Shown here: one piece after another, positions 1 through 11,100 of the stretch
Numbering within the stretch: position 1 is the stretch's first letter
Layout: each line of letters begins with the position of its first letter
Assembly (NCBI GenBank): GCA_947177575.1
Contig: CAMWVA010000002.1
Span: forward strand, 1-64,000
From: an uncultured Porphyromonadaceae bacterium
GTDB taxonomy: Bacteria > Bacteroidota > Bacteroidia > Bacteroidales > Muribaculaceae
Length of the DNA stretch: 64,000 nucleotides
Reading direction: 5' to 3'
Program-made: the position numbers and the translations under genes
Notes under the pieces: model-generated
The model's input: the letters and a program-made list of their open reading frames with translations, nothing else
What the model was told of the DNA's origin: nothing
The model's database searches: none

Positions 1-270
1 AAATAGGATTACTTCTCCCAATAAGTAAATTATTAACATAATTTAACTTTCGGGAGAGGGTAATTTGTATTTTTTAATTAAATTTGCACTGTACAATCAA
101 ATACCTCTCCCTTGTACATTCTTTACATTGGACAAGTGATTAGAATATCAACCAACCATATTAGTAGCGTGTAATTATAAATATTTGATATTTAACTTCT
201 TGGTTAAGTTTGTAATATTAATTTTAATGATTATAAATTAACCTTTTATCATTATGAAAAAATTTCTACT

Positions 271-1560
271 ATGGCGTTTGTATTGGCACTCTGTGCCAAT
301 GCAAATGCAGATACTTTAAAGATGCTGTCGTTCGGCAGCGCACAGGGTCCCGGAATAGGCGAACCCGGTATGATGGGCTTTGGCATTTCTCCTAATGGCA
401 AATATGTATGTGGTGCCATTGAATATGGAGGTGGAATATTTATTGGTGATCTGGAGAACGACAATATGATTTATCAGATTTCCGATGGTATTGATGGCGG
501 ACAACTCATGAACGTAAACAATGAGGGTGAAGCAATCGGCTTTGACGGTGAGCCTGGCATAACTTTCAATATAGATGGAATAGAGACATTTCTACAAGTC
601 TCTGATGAATTTAAGTATGTAGTTGGTCAGGATATTTCCGATGATGGTAGTGTAGCGGTTGGTTTATTAGTTGGTGAAGGCTCTCGCACTTATCCCGGAT
701 ATTCTAAGAATGGAGGCTTATGGCAACTGCTACCTATTCCGGATATAGATATGGGAGCCTATAATATAAAGCAGTGCGGAGCCAAATACGTAAGTACCGA
801 CGGTAGAATTATTCTGGGATATTTAGGTGCTATGGGACCGGCCACACTATGGCGTCTCAATGATAATGAAGAGTACGTACCTGACCCTATATTCGATGAA
901 TATGCAAAACGTTATAAAGATGATGAGGAACATCCGTATCTGGTCTTCGAACCAGAGGGTATGAGCCCTGACGGTCACTATGTACTAATCAAGGTAGGCG
1001 AATATCACAACGAAATTGAGGAGCCTACAATGGCCGCAGTCTATAATACTGAGACTAATGAATTAGAAGTATATGATGAAGTACAGAATATCGACATGTA
1101 CCATATAGGATTTCATCCTATAGCTATTGCAAATGATGGTACATTCGTTGGCGTCGTAGGAAATCCTGCAATGGATTTAGGTGCTTTTATAATGAAAGCC
1201 GGAGAGACACAAGCGGAAATGTTTATAGAAGCTTTTCTGGAATATGCTGAGGTATTCGGCATACTCGACTTAACCGGATATCATATTCCCTCAGATATAT
1301 CAGCAGACGGTAAACGCATTATCGGTAATGGATGGTACACTGCAGACGAAGACCCATACTCAAGCGATGCCTTCTTCTATTTTATGACTTACGTACTTGA
1401 AATCAATGACACGAATAGTGTAGAAAACATTGATACCGAGATTAATGAAGTGTCGCCTGCCGCTTATTATACAGTTGACGGTATACGTATGAATACTCCT
1501 GCTAAAGGACTCAATATCGTCCGTATGTCTGACGGTACAGTTCGTAAAGTATTGAAGTAA
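271..1560 (+). CDS. Secreted protein with C-terminal sorting-like tail; true start probably ATG at 254 but frameshifted by one base
   Basis: ORF track; N-terminus MAFVLALCANANA resembles the h/c-region of a signal peptide; C-terminus YYTVDGIRMNTPAKGLNIVRMSDGTVRKVLK matches the recurrent tail seen on other secreted proteins here. Confidence 0.75.
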   Translation: MAFVLALCANANADTLKMLSFGSAQGPGIGEPGMMGFGISPNGKYVCGAIEYGGGIFIGDLENDNMIYQISDGIDGGQLMNVNNEGEAIGFDGEPGITFNIDGIETFLQVSDEFKYVVGQDISDDGSVAVGLLVGEGSRTYPGYSKNGGLWQLLPIPDIDMGAYNIKQCGAKYVSTDGRIILGYLGAMGPATLWRLNDNEEYVPDPIFDEYAKRYKDDEEHPYLVFEPEGMSPDGHYVLIKVGEYHNEIEEPTMAAVYNTETNELEVYDEVQNIDMYHIGFHPIAIANDGTFVGVVGNPAMDLGAFIMKAGETQAEMFIEAFLEYAEVFGILDLTGYHIPSDISADGKRIIGNGWYTADEDPYSSDAFFYFMTYVLEINDTNSVENIDTEINEVSPAAYYTVDGIRMNTPAKGLNIVRMSDGTVRKVLK

Positions 1561-1589
1561 CTCTATTAATCTAAATACGCTTATGCTTT

Positions 1590-1641
1590 AAATCCGGATT
1601 ATACGTTCGCAGAAATTTCTGCCTACGTTAATCCGGATTTA
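1590..1641. terminator. Near-perfect long inverted repeat between two secreted-protein genes
   Basis: aaatccggattatacgttcgcagaaa / tttctgcctacgttaatccggattt. Confidence 0.5.
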
Positions 1642-1688
1642 ACATTTCTAACATAACCAATAACTATATTTAACCGAGAAACACTATT

Positions 1689-2711
1689 ATGCAACAATTC
1701 TTACTAAACCTTTGTGCAATATCAGTTACTTCAGTATCTATGGCTGCTACAATCGCTCTCAACAGCGTACCTGATACTGTGTCTCATGCTTTTCAGTCTT
1801 CCGGTACCTGTTATACAGAGTCCGCTATCGGTTATAATCGCACTTTTATTATTGAGGAAGGTTCCGGTGCATGGTGTGGGTTTTGTCCTTCCGGTATCGT
1901 ATTTATGGAAACTATTAAGGATAATTATCCTGATATTATCCGTGTAGTTGTACACTATAACGATGTGATGCAAGTAACGAGTGCCACTCCGCTTCTACAA
2001 CTGTTTACAGAATATCCTCAGCTTTATGTAAATCGTGATTTATCCATTATTCCATCGAAAGCAAATGCCTATGAAACCTTTGAGGCTTACTATAATGAGA
2101 AGCGTTTTACTATGGCTCTTATGGAGGTGACAAACATATCTATAGAAGATATTTATGATGACCGGATGCATTTCAAAGCAAAAGCTCGTTTTGCTGTGGA
2201 TCTCAACAATGATGACTCCCACTACAGTATGGCCTTTTCTATTACAGAGAATGGTATAGGACCTTATATACAGACTAATTATTATGCCGGCAACCGTTAT
2301 GGTGCAATGGGTGGCTGGGAGAGAAAAGGCTCCGCCGTCCCTACGGTTTATGAAGACGTTCTCCGTGTGTATGCTGAAGATAGCGAAAATAACTTTCCTA
2401 CTCAGATTAAGGCTGAGGAAGAATATGAGTTCGAGACCACTATTCCCCTGTCCGACATACAATCAGAGATTTTCCTGCTTAATGCAATGATAATCGACAA
2501 TACCACCGGTGAAATTGTAAATGCCAAACAAGTATCAGTCACTAAATCAGCTGTAGAAACTATCTCAGATAATAATATCGAAATCGTAGCAGAAGAATAC
2601 TACAATTTCAACGGCATCCGAATAGATAAACCTTTACAAGGTATCTTCGTTAAACGGACAGTATTCAGCGATGGACATGAGTACTATAGTAAAGTATTTA
2701 TTAATAATTGA
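1689..2711 (+). CDS. Omp28-family outer membrane/secreted protein with thioredoxin-like CxxC
   Basis: IEEGSGAWCGFCPSGIVFMETIKDNYPD motif (CGFC); C-terminal FNGIRIDKPLQGIFVKR...FSDG tail. Confidence 0.75.
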   Translation: MQQFLLNLCAISVTSVSMAATIALNSVPDTVSHAFQSSGTCYTESAIGYNRTFIIEEGSGAWCGFCPSGIVFMETIKDNYPDIIRVVVHYNDVMQVTSATPLLQLFTEYPQLYVNRDLSIIPSKANAYETFEAYYNEKRFTMALMEVTNISIEDIYDDRMHFKAKARFAVDLNNDDSHYSMAFSITENGIGPYIQTNYYAGNRYGAMGGWERKGSAVPTVYEDVLRVYAEDSENNFPTQIKAEEEYEFETTIPLSDIQSEIFLLNAMIIDNTTGEIVNAKQVSVTKSAVETISDNNIEIVAEEYYNFNGIRIDKPLQGIFVKRTVFSDGHEYYSKVFINN

Positions 2712-2739
2712 TTAGCACTTTTAAATAGCTAACATTATC

Positions 2740-3018
2740 TTACTTGTCGCCATAGTGACTCTTTAGCGACACAATTGTTACAATTATTTTTTCGTCCTCA
2801 ATACTGTAAATCATTCGTGCACTTTTGTCAATTCTTCGGCTCCAATAACCGGAATAGTTACCCTTGAGTCGCTCCACCTGTCCGGTTCCTGTCGTTGGGT
2901 GTTCTTTCAGTTCTGCTAAGAGGTCAAATATTTTTTTGAGTACTTTAGTTTGTCCTGAATGTCGCCACTCTTTCAGGTGTTGTTCAGCCTTTAGAGTAAA
3001 CTCTATTTTATAACTCAT
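2740..3018 (-). CDS. RelE/YoeB (Txe)-like mRNA interferase toxin
   Basis: 92 aa; RLKGNYSGYWSRRIDKSARMIYSIEDEKIIVTIVSLKSHYGDK resembles the YoeB core and C-terminal SHYGDK. Confidence 0.85.
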   Translation of the reverse strand: MSYKIEFTLKAEQHLKEWRHSGQTKVLKKIFDLLAELKEHPTTGTGQVERLKGNYSGYWSRRIDKSARMIYSIEDEKIIVTIVSLKSHYGDK

Positions 3019-3021
3019 ATT

Positions 3022-3321
3022 TCAGATGCCTAACAATTCTCTAATTTCCTCAATGGTATAAGCTTTGGTTTTACCTTCTTTGTGTTGTCTTATACCTTCG
3101 TCAAGCTCTGCTATATTTTCCGGATCATCAAACCAAGGATCGTCGGAAGGAGAGGGATTTGTGCTTATCTCAACCGATATTGAATTGGCTTCATTGATGA
3201 GAAGTGTCTCAATGAATTTTTTTAAGCTCTTTCCCTGTGCGACTGCCTTAAGAGAAAGTTTTTGTAAGACTTCCACAGGAAGGTCAATATTCTTTCGTTT
3301 GATATTCAATGTTGTTGCCAT
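3022..3321 (-). CDS. Cognate antitoxin
   Basis: Adjacent upstream of the toxin with a 3-nt gap; start taken at MATTLNIKRK (3321) rather than the ORF-track start; acidic C-terminal half. Confidence 0.75.
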   Translation of the reverse strand: MATTLNIKRKNIDLPVEVLQKLSLKAVAQGKSLKKFIETLLINEANSISVEISTNPSPSDDPWFDDPENIAELDEGIRQHKEGKTKAYTIEEIRELLGI

Positions 3322-3490
3322 AATCTTAGAATTTGATATGCAAAGGTATATAATATATACTATATATACAATTTTAATATAAGAAGTTTCATAGGTCAAT
3401 GCACTTCATCAGTTTTTTGGCGCTTTAACCATTCATTAGCTTTTCCTTCTATAGGCCTTGAAATAGTTAAAATTTTAAGAATTAGTAGGT

Positions 3491-3540
3491 TATAAAACAA
3501 AGAGGGCGTATCAAATTTGATACACCCTCTTTGTTTTATA
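3491..3540. terminator. 50-bp near-perfect palindrome
   Basis: tataaaacaaagagggcgtatcaaatttgatacaccctctttgttttata; single C/A mismatch; lies between two minus-strand genes. Confidence 0.75.
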
Positions 3541-3586
3541 TTTCTCAGCAGCTTGTGAGCAAACTCAGATGCTACCGAGACAGAAG

Positions 3587-6500
3587 TCAGAGCACTCTTA
3601 CCTTAGCGACTGTATTACCGACTTTGACAACGTAAATACCGGGTTCTACAGGTATAGTAGCTGTACCGTCAGAGCAATTAGTCAGACTATAGAGCTTACC
3701 GTCGGTAGTATAGATTGCGATATTGTCAGCTTCGGCACCAAGTACATAAATATTACCGCGACCGCCGGCAATACGCAGGCTACCGTTAACCTTATCTACT
3801 GAGTTACCGTCTATGAAGGCAGCATTGCTGAGAGGACCTTCATAGAGGTTGCCTTCACTGTCGGTCACAACAGTTGTAACATGATATACAGCACCACCCT
3901 CAGTCGAAGCATCAGTATGAATATAGCCTGTATCTGTTACCTTATCGGCTACCAATGTACGAGGAGCATTGCCATTTGTAACATAGACACGGTAGGAGTC
4001 AATATCCCATTCCGAAAGCTCAGCCGGTGTAAACTCTATATCGTCAATCATAGCAGCGAAAGCACCCCAGCTACGATATTCGAAAGCGAAGTAACGGGCA
4101 TTGTCAGGCAGCGTGAAGCGGACCTTCTCCCAGCTTTCGCCGCCAGACTTAGTGAAGGGCTGAAGCATAGTAAACGAGCTGATGTCATCGTCAGTTTCAG
4201 ATACCCATACGCCGATAGTCTCAGGATAAGAACTGTCGATAGTTCCGAACCAGAAGCTAACTGTAGTACCACCTTCAACACGCGGTGAAATCAGCCAGTC
4301 GGAAGACTGTACAGGCTCTTCAGATTCATCGTATGCGAGTGAACGGGCCATAATGTACTGTTTGCCTGAATGAGGACAGAGACGTGAGTCATTCATGGTA
4401 CCCATTGCCTCTGCATCAAATACCATCCATGCACCCGGGTCAGTATTACCGGACCATGAGAGACCATTAATAGCAAACGGCACTCCACCGTCACGGTCTA
4501 TATTGCGCCAACGTCCTATCATATCAGTATTACGGTGTGAAGGCATGTTCTCAAAACCTTCTGTACTGCCATACGAAGCATCAGGACGGCTCCATGTCAG
4601 CTCGACACCATTACCTATAGCATCCGAACCATGAAGGTCTTCAACAACAGGAAGAACATTGTCCGCCAGAACAAACGATACAGCAGCGGTATTGTTATGT
4701 TCTACCTCATCGTCATCAGAAACTATGCTTGCACGTACCTGCATGTCATTATATGCAAGATACTCTACCAGCATCGGGAAGGTGAAATTACGCTCGAAAC
4801 TACGTCCGGCATCAGTACGGCCGACATTGACAGTTTCCGAAGCAATAACATTACCGTCGCCGAGTACGTCAACCACAATAGAAGTAGTACCCATCTCTAT
4901 ACCGGAGTTAACAATGTTAACATTGAATACAGCATCATCGCCTACTACTACTGATTCAGGACCGGTCAGAGATTGCATTGCAAAGTCATGTTCAACGTTG
5001 CGCAGCACCTCAAAACGGTCAACAAGACAATAAGCATCACTGTAATCCGGAAGAATAGCACGAAGACGGAACTGTATCCAGCCCTGATTCATGAACGACT
5101 CAGGAAGGTTAATATTCCAGTCTGCCCATTTCTGATCTGAACCGGGTGTCAGATCTGCTATCATGGTATATTCAGGATTTTCAGCTGTACGACCCCATAA
5201 CTGCATAGAAGCTGCATGTGCATATTGCCAATAACGAATATTGACCATAGCCTTATCCACGCCGTCTGTAGTCATCTTAGGAGAGATAAGCTCACCTCTA
5301 CCGGGTCCGTTACCCATATTAAAGCAAGCGAGCGCACCTGCTGAAACAACAGGATCACCTATGCCGAAACCATCTAACGAATTAACTGAACTCCACAGAC
5401 AGTTACCGAAATCACCTTCAGTATTGTTCATCCAAGGACCACAATCAAAACCTGTATAACCGAAACGTTCGGAAACAGGTACAGGCAGGGCCGGACCTAT
5501 AAAATCAGATACGAACGGTGACAGTAGCGACTGACCGGCTTCATTCGACGCAAGAACACCAAGATAATAGTTCTGCTGATTAGCACCGGTGTACACGACA
5601 TCATAGGAACATTCAGATGTTGTACCTAAAAATACATTATCAAGGTTATTGTGGAGATAGATGTTATAAACAAGGCCATCTGTATCCACATAACCGTTAT
5701 GCTCACCCTGTACAGGTGCCTCCCAGCTCAGAGTGAAAGTCTTGTTATCACGTGAAGCTACAAGCTGTACATTAGCCGGATATAAAGGTATGTCTATACC
5801 TACGTATGCCTTTGCTAACTGTGCCACACCCTTGCCCTGCGAAGCAGTAGAAGGAGTAAGGAAGAAATTCTGCATACCGTTCTCGGGCACTTCGATTTCA
5901 AGAGAAACCTCCTGACCGGGCATAGCCTCTGTCTGTGCTAAGTTAGCACCGCAGTCAAGCACAAAGGTAATAGGCTCGTTCATATCGAGCGGTGTGTCGT
6001 TAACTGCTTTGACAGGTGCCGTGAAGCGGGCAGTAGCCTTAAGAGCACCTAACGGAGCTGCTTCAATAGTTAAGTCATCAGCATTACCCGGAGCAAGGGC
6101 CGAAGCAGCTTCATCAAGAGCAACCCGGAAATTGCGCATCTTCACACCACGATAACGGTAGGCACCGGAAGCGTTTGTATGGAAACCGATATAGTAGACA
6201 CCCGGTTGGGTTATACCGAAATCGGCATTCACTTCGGTATCTTCAGCTGTCTGACGATTAGCATGAGAATATATACAGGCCGACATAGACTCCGGTAGCG
6301 GATATGTGCCTATATGTATTTCAAGGTCATCATTATGGTCAGCTGCTCCATAATAATTGGAGTATTCAAAACTGATACTGTATCGGGCATCAATATCATC
6401 CAAAGCTATTGCCGGCAGGAAGAACCAGTCATCAGGCTGCTGATAGTACTGTACACTTCCAACAGCTATATAGGATTTACCGTCCTGTTCATAATAAGCG

Positions 6501-8053
6501 AACTCATTCTCATCATTGTTGGTATTTACCACAGTGAAGAGTTCGGTCTCAGCACGGGTAGGCTCAAAGGTAACAGGCAGTTCAAGCGGCGAACCAAGTA
6601 CTACTGACAGAGGTGCCGATGGCTCTGATACATGCCCGTTGGCTGTAGCAGTTACGGTTATTGCCACGCGACGCATATCACCTGTGATATCAAGAGTGTA
6701 CCAGGGATTAGCAATTGGCTCCTCGTTAATACGCTCACCGTCCACATAGACATCGTATGTCATATATGTCATGTCGATATAGCCGCCATTGACAGAAGCA
6801 GATGGTTTGGACCAATAGAGAAGCGCTCCATCCAAAGAAACCTGCGACGGGGGTATCGAAGTATCATGTCCGGCATAGAATGTATATGTATCTTTCGGAC
6901 CGGCAACACCATCGATCTGGCCGAAAACAGCTACATTGTGAAGACCTTCAGACACTGTGACGGGAGCCTTGACAGCGGCACCGGGCTCTACATTATCACT
7001 CCATACTTTATCACCGTCAATAGTGATAATCATTTCTACATTACCGGAAATAGGACTACCATCAAAGGTTGATTCCGGTGCTTTGAATGCAATATCACCT
7101 GTAAGAGAGGGACCGTCAAACTCCAAGGCTGTAAGCACAGGCTGAGCCGGAGCATTATCGGGAGCATACTGGTCTGTACAGTAAAGACCTGCAAACATAT
7201 ACCCCTGCGGTAAAGGTTCACCGTCATATACATCAAACGAACCGTCAGCAACATTAATATAAGCTAACTGATAGACACGTTCCGTATTGTTAGGATATAT
7301 CGTTACAAAGCAATGGTCTTGCGGACTGTATATCAGGTACTGTGATGTCAGGTCTCTCGGAATTACGAAATCCTCATAGTCTTCAAATACCTTGACTTCA
7401 TAGTAACTGGCATTATCACGGTCTACCATGTACATAATACCGTTAGTCTTGATACCATACAGTTGTTGATCAACCGGATTATAGACTAACGAAGCCATAA
7501 AGTCACTTCCGCCGTTACCGACATTTCCAATATGGCGAGTTGACCAGTCATTAGGATTAATCTCGATAAGCTGGTTAAAACCGTATGTCACCAAGTCAAC
7601 GGCAAGGCCGTAGAACATATCACGGTCACTATCATACGTTAAAGCATAACAATAGGCGAAATCTTCAACTGAAAAGTTTATGTTGTCAAGCCTGCGTCGT
7701 GAAGAGGTATCAAACACTTTCCAGAAAACCGACAGATCGCCTGTAACCTCATTCTGCGAAAACTCCGGTATATAAAGTATATTACCGCGCATAGCACCAC
7801 ATTGCAGCTGAGGTTCAGTATTGATAAATGCTGTGCTGCTAAAGGCAGAAGTGACTGTTCCGTCGCTCAGATTGATTGTACCGAAGTCTCCCATGTAGCC
7901 ATCACCAGAAAGGCCTCCGGAGAATATGGTATAAACATGCCCTACAGGAGAATCAGCTGACCTCGCCGGAGCATTGGACGGAGCCGTGGGCTGAATGCCC
8001 ACGGCTGCCGCTGCGATAGCGGCACCGCCCATCAAACTAAATATTAGTCTCAT
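3587..8053 (-). CDS. Giant secreted fibronectin-III/cleaved-adhesin-type (choice-of-anchor) surface protein
   Basis: 1488 aa; signal peptide; repeated Fn3-like segments; SDWLISPRVEGGTTVSFWFGTIDSSYPETIGVWVSETDDD cleaved-adhesin-like motif; C-terminal IAIYTTDGKLYSL...GIYVVKVGNTVAKVRVL. Confidence 0.75.
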   Translation of the reverse strand: MRLIFSLMGGAAIAAAAVGIQPTAPSNAPARSADSPVGHVYTIFSGGLSGDGYMGDFGTINLSDGTVTSAFSSTAFINTEPQLQCGAMRGNILYIPEFSQNEVTGDLSVFWKVFDTSSRRRLDNINFSVEDFAYCYALTYDSDRDMFYGLAVDLVTYGFNQLIEINPNDWSTRHIGNVGNGGSDFMASLVYNPVDQQLYGIKTNGIMYMVDRDNASYYEVKVFEDYEDFVIPRDLTSQYLIYSPQDHCFVTIYPNNTERVYQLAYINVADGSFDVYDGEPLPQGYMFAGLYCTDQYAPDNAPAQPVLTALEFDGPSLTGDIAFKAPESTFDGSPISGNVEMIITIDGDKVWSDNVEPGAAVKAPVTVSEGLHNVAVFGQIDGVAGPKDTYTFYAGHDTSIPPSQVSLDGALLYWSKPSASVNGGYIDMTYMTYDVYVDGERINEEPIANPWYTLDITGDMRRVAITVTATANGHVSEPSAPLSVVLGSPLELPVTFEPTRAETELFTVVNTNNDENEFAYYEQDGKSYIAVGSVQYYQQPDDWFFLPAIALDDIDARYSISFEYSNYYGAADHNDDLEIHIGTYPLPESMSACIYSHANRQTAEDTEVNADFGITQPGVYYIGFHTNASGAYRYRGVKMRNFRVALDEAASALAPGNADDLTIEAAPLGALKATARFTAPVKAVNDTPLDMNEPITFVLDCGANLAQTEAMPGQEVSLEIEVPENGMQNFFLTPSTASQGKGVAQLAKAYVGIDIPLYPANVQLVASRDNKTFTLSWEAPVQGEHNGYVDTDGLVYNIYLHNNLDNVFLGTTSECSYDVVYTGANQQNYYLGVLASNEAGQSLLSPFVSDFIGPALPVPVSERFGYTGFDCGPWMNNTEGDFGNCLWSSVNSLDGFGIGDPVVSAGALACFNMGNGPGRGELISPKMTTDGVDKAMVNIRYWQYAHAASMQLWGRTAENPEYTMIADLTPGSDQKWADWNINLPESFMNQGWIQFRLRAILPDYSDAYCLVDRFEVLRNVEHDFAMQSLTGPESVVVGDDAVFNVNIVNSGIEMGTTSIVVDVLGDGNVIASETVNVGRTDAGRSFERNFTFPMLVEYLAYNDMQVRASIVSDDDEVEHNNTAAVSFVLADNVLPVVEDLHGSDAIGNGVELTWSRPDASYGSTEGFENMPSHRNTDMIGRWRNIDRDGGVPFAINGLSWSGNTDPGAWMVFDAEAMGTMNDSRLCPHSGKQYIMARSLAYDESEEPVQSSDWLISPRVEGGTTVSFWFGTIDSSYPETIGVWVSETDDDISSFTMLQPFTKSGGESWEKVRFTLPDNARYFAFEYRSWGAFAAMIDDIEFTPAELSEWDIDSYRVYVTNGNAPRTLVADKVTDTGYIHTDASTEGGAVYHVTTVVTDSEGNLYEGPLSNAAFIDGNSVDKVNGSLRIAGGRGNIYVLGAEADNIAIYTTDGKLYSLTNCSDGTATIPVEPGIYVVKVGNTVAKVRVL

Positions 8054-8103
8054 GTGTATTATGGTTTAAGTATTTTACCAGAATATTACATCTGTACGTA
8101 ATA

Positions 8104-11100
8104 TCATTTCACCATTACCTTAGCCAGTGCATTACCGGCCTTGACAATATAGACACCAGCCTGAACGGGTATGCTCTGGCGGTCAGAAGAGATACGTACA
8201 TACTGCATTAGTTTGCCATCGGTTGCATATATGGCAAGCGCCTGACCTTCCAGACCTTCAGCCATTATTGCACCGGTAACACCATAGACACCTTCAAGAG
8301 CTCTGAGGTCATCAACCAGTGCGCCACCTACCGATGCGGTATTGGAACGCGGACCGTCCTTACGGAAACCATTATTGAGCACTGTGGTGATTATATTATA
8401 CGAAGCCGCACCATCAATAGGAGTATTATCAGTCCACGAAGTACCCTGAACATCATCGGCTATTATTTCCTGAACGCCGTCAACAGTACGAAGTACTTTA
8501 TAACCGGCCAACTCCCAGCTGAACAGACGGGCCGGAGTATAAACGAGATCATCTATCATAGCACCGAATGAATCAAAGCTGGCATAACGCAGAGCGAAAT
8601 AGCGTGCCTCGGCAGGCAGAGTGAAATTGACAAATTCCCAGTCTTCATCACCGCTCTTAGAGAATGTACGCAGACGCTTGAACGAACCGTTGGTAGAAGA
8701 AGTCTGTACCGAACCGTTCTCATCAGGTGTCACAGGCACGTATGGATCAAACTCAGGTTCTGTAGCACTCCACCATACTTCGATATATTCAGTATAGTCA
8801 ACACTGATAGAACCCATCCAGAAGGTCACTTCAGTACCGCCTGCTACTTCGGGAGATACGAGCCAGTCAGAAGCCTGAACCATACCTTCGTTGGTGTCTT
8901 CATCATACTCGCAGCTACGGGCCATGAGATATTGACGGCCGGAATGAGGAGCCAGACGAGCGTCGCCCATAATATTCAGAGCTTCGGCATCAATAGTCAT
9001 CCATGCAGCCGGCTCACGGTTATTAGGCCATTCCAGACCATTTACAACCCAGCAGGTGCGACCGTCAAAATCAATATTACGCCACTGGCCTATGTAGTCG
9101 GCGACTACGAATGGTTCTGCCATCTCGAAACCGTCTTCACCGCCAAAGGTCAGGTCGGGCTCGCTCCATGCAAGGTCTACAGTACCGCTGACAGTACGTT
9201 CGGCTGTCAGGTCAGTCACCACAGGAGCCTCATGAGCTTTAATCTCAAGACGTGCAAAGAGGGTATTGTTTTCAGGAACATCATCCTCGTCAGCCTCAAC
9301 AGTGGCTGTCACGGTCAGAGGAGCATTAGCTAAATATTCAGCCTGAATATCGAACGATACATTTTTCAGATACTCACGGTTACTCTGCAAACGACGTATA
9401 TTGTCAGTCTCTGAAAGGAGAACATTACCGGCAGCATCAGTAACTGTAGTGGTGAGCTCACCATTGATTACCTCAAGACCTGCATTGATGACACGTATCT
9501 GGAAATTAACCTTATCACCTACCGTAGCCTCTGTGACACCTGTTACCGAAGCCACTTTCAGGTCATTCTCTACATTCTGAAGCAGTTCGTAAGCATCAAT
9601 AAAGCCATATTCGTTGAGCTCAGTTGAAAGATCAGCATGAATTCTGAACTCTGCCCAAGAAGCATCATCAAAACCGTCGGAAAGCACTACTATATCTTCC
9701 TTCCATGTGCCTCGCTCCGGACGTTCAGCTTCGAAATCAGCTATCTTCACAAGTGTTTCAGCACCGTAACGACGGCCCCAGAGCGAAAGCGAAGGCGTGT
9801 ACTTCCAGTCAAGCCAGCGCAGTTTGAAACCGGTCTTTTGCGAAGCAGATGTGGTGACTTTAGGAAATACCAGTTCAGCCTTTGTCGGAACATCTCCGGT
9901 ATTGAAGATTACAAGACCGCCACTGTTAAAGTCCGTAGCCACACCTGTACCCATGCTAAGTAACGAAGCTATTGATTCGACAGATGAATTGATAAATTCA
10001 CCGGACATAGTATAAGATACAGGATTATAAGCAAATCCGTTCGAGCTAAAGTTCTCAACTAAAGGTATGGGATTAGGAGTACCTAAAGTCTCACGTGTAA
10101 ACAGTGAATAACGTGACTCGCCTATCTCATTGACAGCAGCGGGACCTATATGATACTGATGCTGCGGAGCAGTAGGAACAGTGTAAGAGTAAGAACATTC
10201 ACGAGTGGTGCCCACATGGTTGTAAGCCACACCTTCCACTACATATATACGATATTCAAGATTATCGACATCTACGTAACCTCCATTCTCACCTACAGGC
10301 TCCGGTTTATCCCATGTCATGGTGATGGTCATGTTATCAGCCGAAGTCGAATATCTGATATTACGGGGTGCGAGCGGACGGTCAACACCGACATACAGGC
10401 TGTGACCGGTTGATATACCCTCACCCTTTGAGTTGGTACCTATTACCGAGAAAGTGTTATAACCGGAAGCAGGTACATCTACTGATACTTCGCCTGACGC
10501 TCCGGGCAGCAGGTCGAGTTTAGAGGTAGCCTCACCGCAGGTGACGGTATATGTTATCATGTCGTCGGCATCAAGTGCTTTACCTGCCAGGTCAAGTACA
10601 GGAGCCTTTATAGTAACATCGGCCCTGAGAGCTCCTGCAGGAGCAGCTTTAGCACTGACTTCAGGAGTAGCGGGAGCCTGTGTCGAATAACCTTCAAGCG
10701 ATTCAACGCGGAAATTTCCTACTCTTACACCATAGCTGTTACGTGAAGTACAGTGGAAGCCTATATAATAGTCTCCGGCTTCGGGCAGAGCGAAACGACG
10801 GCTTATAGTAATAGGAGACGGCTCGTAAAGATTCTGACCGCTATAAATCAGCTGAGTCATCGACTGCGGATCAGCAGTGCGTCCTATATAAACACTAAGA
10901 TTCTCTGTAGCTTCATAGGGAGAGAAGTTACTGTAGGAGAAACTGAGATTATAGAGAGTCTCAGGCTTATCGAAAGCTAACAAAGGCAGGAACAACCAGT
11001 CATCAGCACTTGAAGTGCGTGAGAGATCGATACCTACATAATAATCACCTGTATCCATGTTACGGCCATAACCGAATTTTACGTTATCACCGTTCACGTC

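Noticed and set aside
53-115. gggagaggg...cctctccc inverted repeat near the left edge
   Set aside because: Arms are short and the spacer is AT-rich; structure too weak and context truncated by the window edge.
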